Assembly (NCBI GenBank): GCA_003427395.1
Contig: BFEA01000968.1
Span: forward strand, 70,833 to 101,241
Direction: 5' to 3'
DNA from: Chara braunii
Lineage: Eukaryota > Streptophyta > Charophyceae > Charales > Characeae
DNA: 30,409 bases
Shown: piece after piece, positions 27,105 through 30,409 of the stretch
How positions within the stretch are numbered: the first letter of the stretch is position 1
Layout of the letters: each line of letters begins with the position of its first letter
Made by a program: the position numbers and the translations under genes
Notes under the pieces: model-generated
The model's input: only the letters and a program-made list of their open reading frames with translations
What the model was told of the DNA's origin: nothing
Database searches by the model: none

Positions 27105-27740
27105 GGATGGATCTTGACATGATGATACAACACGACGGTCTACTGAACCGCAATGTGGAAAATTCAGATAAAACCCAAATCAACTGATCAAGAGACTATC
27201 TTGCCGGAGAGCATTGCCCAATAAGTCAAATTGAACTGGGGATGTCTCTCGTTCATATGCGTGTACATTGTTCTTAGGTGGTTGTGTGCTGGTTTATAGC
27301 GCATGAAAACAGCCACAATGTTTTTTCTGTTCAGGCATTGTGGTGTCGAACTGTGCGTAGAGCTAGAAACTGGCCTCGCGATCGTGTTTCTTTGATGTGA
27401 ATGAAATAGCAAAGAAGCGTTGCACGACCCAAAATGTTGTGACGTGGTGGAGGATGTGCAGAAAGTTGGTAGATTGTTGGCTTCTAAATTTGAGGTGAGA
27501 AGATTGCAGCGAATATAGAAATGCACGCCTTAGTAATTGGCAAAAGCCTATCGGCAGTCCTTCAGGTGGGGCTGTCTTAGTTGTGCTATTGTTGCCGGAA
27601 AGTGATGGTTGGGACCTAGGTGATTGTTTTAGCCTGTGATGTTAAATATCATGACAAGCATATGGCAGAGTTGGCACATGACCAATTTGCTGACAAACGG
27701 TGATCTGAGGCTTTTTGTTTGGTGGAAGACTTCTGTGGAA
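27105..27740 (+). repeat. Mosaic block B, copy 2 right part
   Basis: 27105-27625 aligns with 12990-13570. It then passes directly, at GGGACCTAGGTGATTGTTTTAGCC, into 27620-27740, which aligns with each of the tandem units at 14089-14411. Only one such unit is present here. Confidence 0.9.
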
Positions 27741-27965
27741 GCCATTCGATGTGTACCTGCTGAAATCCATACCGAACTGGGGTTGGGGTGGGTTTGATGT
27801 GAAAGCCTGTGATATGAGATCATTTTAAGTCGCGTGTGTTTTGTGAGGGTGGTGGAAATATGTGAAATACACTTGTTGCTTTTATACGAGGATTCCCACC
27901 TGACGTGATGTATTCTTGCGGATACATATTTGGGAGTTTGGAGATGAAAGAGCTGTATTCCATTT
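27741..27965. other. Gene-free stretch
   Basis: Ends with repeat L copy 2 (27931-27965; GAGCTGTATTCCATT), which abuts arm B of the inverted repeat. Nothing else recognised. Confidence 0.45.
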
Positions 27966-28890
27966 GCGAGGCTACGCCCGCTTAGCCCCTACGGGGCCCT
28001 ATCTGCAACAAGGTCGGCCGCCCTAAGTGAAGGCAGGCACGACAGGCCCTTCGGGCCTCATTCTTCAGGGTANCCCGCAACGGGGAAATTNAGACAGTTG
28101 CATTGCGCCAGTTGGTTGAATGAATCCAGGCCCTGGGCCGCCTGTGCAAATGAATGTGAAGCAGGCCCTGGGCTGGATACGGGTACCAGGCCAAACACAG
28201 GCTGAAAGCAGTTGGGCGCATGCAACCACTTCAGGCCCCAGGCCTGCTCCCTTCGTGACTGGCCCTGTGCCTACCGGGGCCTACCGGAAGTTTCCTGGAC
28301 TGGACGCAGGCAGGCCACTTCGATATAGGGAAGGGCCTGCCTCCTCATTGGGCATTCGGGTGCTGGCTGCATGCTGCGTGAGCGCTGCTGCGCAATCCGC
28401 TGGCTGGCTGGCACTCACGCTCTCACGGGCGAGTAGGAGGGAGCACGCAGCCGTAGCCAAGCTGCGCTGCTGTATGCTAGGTGAAGCGCATGGTGGTCCT
28501 TGGGGTGCTAGTGGCATCTGTGCGGTGTGGATCGGGGTTGTGAGTGTTATGAGAGACATACCTGGTGCTGAAGCATGCAACATTGGTCGCCATATGCTCG
28601 TACTTCGGGAACGCTGTTGATGTCATCATTCTGCTTCGTAGTATAGGCTAGATAGGATCTGCCACCTGTAGTCTGGGCACCGAGCGCCAATAGGATATCA
28701 ACTCTGGTTCGTAGGTGATGATGATGGGACTACTTCAGCATTGTCAATTTTGAACTCTTGGTGTGTTCTTATTTGGTGTATCTCGTGATGCCAGTCCGCT
28801 GTGGTTCGAGGTCAAGACTATCTGGGCTCATATGTATGATGCTGTTTGATTGCCAAAGTTCGCTAATGCTCATCTTCCTTGCAATTTGGT
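27966..28890 (-). repeat. Large inverted repeat, arm B
   Basis: The reverse complement of arm A. Its inner end holds two perfect GC hairpins with three-base loops: GCCCC-TAC-GGGGC at 27985-27997 and AGGCCC-TTC-GGGCCT at 28044-28058. Arm A has only degraded versions. Two single N (28073, 28091) fall beside them, a sign of sequence that is hard to resolve or variable. Confidence 0.92.
28281..28692 (-). pseudogene. Decayed two-exon-like reading frame in arm B
   Basis: On the minus strand the frame reads LGAQTTGGRSYLAYTTKQ and DDINSVPEVRA to QHQ. It is then interrupted by GTATGT...GCACAG (28561 to 28518, 44 nt) and continues as MPLAPQGPPCASPSIQQRSL to about 28281. If the interval is removed, the two parts are in frame in this arm. 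A 1-bp loss near 28690 breaks the frame on the upstream side relative to arm A. Function unknown; the GC-rich tail with GGCCTGGG phrases looks non-coding. Confidence 0.35.
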
Positions 28891-29300
28891 ATCGGAGCTG
28901 TGGTACGATTGCGCTCATCTGGCGCTTGTCTTCTGCCCTATACGGTACATACATGCGGTCTGCTGGGAGAGTTTGGCCGTAAGTGGTGTGTAGTGAGGAG
29001 GGTGGAGACGAGTGTGAAGGCGACCCAGGTGGTGAGGGGCATCGCCTGGAAGGCTAAGGTGTGAATATTGGGTGTTCGCAGTGTGATGAGAACTATCTGT
29101 TGGGTGATTGAGGCTGAGGTGGATCGGCGAAACGCAGGTTGTGCCGATGCTGTGATTGGTCATCACAATCATCTTCAGGTCATCTGGTGAGATTATCTCT
29201 GTGGTTGGGGGCAGCATGAACGAGGTACGTTGCTCTTAACCTTATCTACCCTCTTCATCACTTCTTACCGTGAGGCTGTGAGTTCTGTCTTGAGAGTCCT
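28891..29300. other. Gene-free stretch right of the inverted repeat
   Basis: Forward and minus ORFs overlap (28879-29064 and 28915-29217), with no known motif. No partner was found elsewhere in the window. Confidence 0.4.
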
Positions 29301-30159
29301 TTCATCGTGAGGTGTCGTGTGCGCTCAACCTTGAGAGTCGTGATTGTTCACGTGGAGCATCTGGGGGAAGACGGGCGGAGCTTCTTGAAGGGCCCTGGAC
29401 GAAGCANTGGGTCACGGTCACCATGCCAACCCACTGGGTGTAGTACACGCATGCTTCGCTGCAAGTCGTTGGTTCTGCTGCTTGCGCATGATAGGGGTTA
29501 ACTCGAGTGTGGCAGCCTCTACAGACGCTTACCAGACCGTCTATAAACATTTCTGGCTGGGGACTCGGCNCTGATCTGGCTGTGATCGTCGTNCTGCTGC
29601 GACGTAAAATAATTCCTGATGTCACTTGGGGGCGGACGTTAAATTGCCTCTTGATCAGCCAGATCATCCGAGTGGAAGGCTCGTCGGCGTACGAGGGTAA
29701 ATAAGAGTGCTGTGGCTGCCTGGCTCGACGATAACCCGGGGCACAGGGGTGGGACCGGATTGCACACCTTTGAGACACGCTTGGCTTCTGATGCAAAGAA
29801 ACGTGACACCGTGACATTGGGAAGAACAAAGGGAGGGGTAGATTTTAGATGATAAGTTCGGGTTTAAATTCCAAACTGTGAACAGACCCGGTCAGTCAAC
29901 ATTATTTTTATTATNGATTAGTTAGATGGACAGCCATGTGACATCTGACAGACANCATTAGTTTAGAATATTATTTATTNCTGATGTTTTCTCTGTTTGG
30001 GAACTAATCTTGCTAAAAATAGTATTGACAATAGGAACCTCACTTACCTGTTGACCCCAAATGAGATCTGTTCTGATAGCCACCACTAATTAGTTGGTCT
30101 GTGTACTAAGCTGCGGTAGGCATCTAGTGTAGTGTGGACAGTGCACAGTGCTGTAGCCT
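29301..30159 (+). mobile_element. Probable retroelement 5' region (LTR or leader)
   Basis: This precedes the edge ORF. Six of the nine isolated N in the window lie at 29407-29980, as expected where reads from many similar copies were collapsed. TATAAAC at 29542-29548 is a possible TATA box. The minus strand is open over 29302-29829 but crosses three N and shows no motif. The stretch after 29880 is A/T-rich. I could not fix LTR ends: there is no second copy in the window, and no primer-binding site matches a tRNA tail I know. The call rests mainly on the ORF that follows. Confidence 0.35.
29542..29548 (+). promoter_or_regulatory. Possible TATA box
   Basis: CTATAAACATTT context, about 610 bp before the edge ORF. 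The position would suit a promoter within an LTR. It is supported by the string alone. Confidence 0.2.
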
Positions 30160-30409
30160 ATGAGCGACGTGGAGGACACCAGAGAGGACGACCGCAGGAC
30201 TTTACGATCGGCTAGAGGACCGGTATCCCATGTGTCTCTAGGACCGGAGGGTGATAGGGAACTGTTCCCCCGACAAAGGGAAAGGAGAGCTAGAGCAGCC
30301 GAGGCCAGCAGGGCATTTGCTAGAGAGGCCAGTGCTATAGCAGCCATGGCTACCACAGCCATGAGCACGTCTGCGCAGCAGACTTCCCAAGCCGGAAGTT
30401 CAGGTACCG
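30160..30409 (+). CDS. Gag-like N-terminal fragment, runs off the window
   Basis: An ATG at 30160-30162 opens a frame of 83 codons that is still open at the last base. An in-frame TAG at 30154-30156 makes this ATG the first possible start of the exon. The protein starts MSDVEDTREDDRRTL (acidic and basic mix), then has LFPRQRERRARAAEASRAFA, an Arg/Ala-rich run predicted to be helical, and then a Ser/Thr/Gln-rich linker (AMSTSAQQTSQAGSSG). It has 13 Arg and 15 Ala in 83 residues. Such a charged, helical start with a low-complexity linker is typical of the front of gag-type proteins of plant and algal Ty3-type retrotransposons, before the capsid domain. No capsid, zinc knuckle or protease is inside the window, so the family is inferred. 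Codon use (GCC, AGG, GAC) is more GC-rich than the surroundings. It could also be a host gene's disordered N-terminus. Confidence 0.6.
   Translation, partial: MSDVEDTREDDRRTLRSARGPVSHVSLGPEGDRELFPRQRERRARAAEASRAFAREASAIAAMATTAMSTSAQQTSQAGSSGT

Noticed and set aside
30020-30100. CACTTACCTG and GATCTGTTCTGATAG as fragments of U1 or U2 spliceosomal RNA
   Set aside because: The matches are about ten bases each and the following bases do not agree with either RNA.

Overview
The window looks like nuclear DNA of a repeat-rich eukaryote, and probably of the green-plant lineage. It has no operons, no ribosome-binding sites and no compact gene layout. It contains three exact plant-type telomere units (CCCTAAA)3 at 19816-19836, an assembly gap of 70 N at 10391-10460, and scattered single N. 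The only convincing coding start is at the right edge. A charophyte alga with a large transposon-filled genome (Chara-like) fits the edge ORF and the general texture, but this is a guess from impression and could not be checked.

Layout. 1-4000: degenerate repeats, an A/C-rich tract with a 30-33 bp minisatellite (about 1020-1860), and the first copy of an 0.9 kb repeat (2766-3640). 4000-7000: an A/C-rich minus-strand ORF, a foldback hairpin cluster (5241-5498) and a 162-bp tandem duplication (6033-6352). 7000-12600: the second 0.9 kb copy (9166-10065), a 72-bp tandem array broken by the gap, a 70-bp tandem pair, and two repeats of about 0.4 kb, each in two copies. 12600-14411: a mosaic block that recurs, rearranged, at 25991-27740. 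14412-19830: tandem pairs, decayed coding-like fragments, a tRNA-like motif pair and the interstitial telomere repeat. 19936-22691: a 0.75 kb unit in two copies plus a 0.2 kb unit in three copies. 22676-24100: a minus-strand ORF, a 76-bp tandem pair and second copies of fragments from 18.4 kb and 4.5 kb. 24165-28890: a pair of 0.9 kb inverted arms about 2.9 kb apart, which carry the same decayed reading frame and the same 44-nt GT...AG interval. 28890-30409: N-dotted sequence leading into an Arg/Ala-rich ORF that starts at 30160 and runs off the end, best read as the 5' part of a retroelement gag-like gene.

Apart from that edge ORF I see no gene I would call intact. Most long ORFs are short, lack recognisable domains and lie on A/C-rich strands, where stop codons are rare by composition. 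The main biology is the repeat structure itself: families duplicated at different times, copies differing by CpG loss, and coding relics that can be seen only because two copies share a reading frame.
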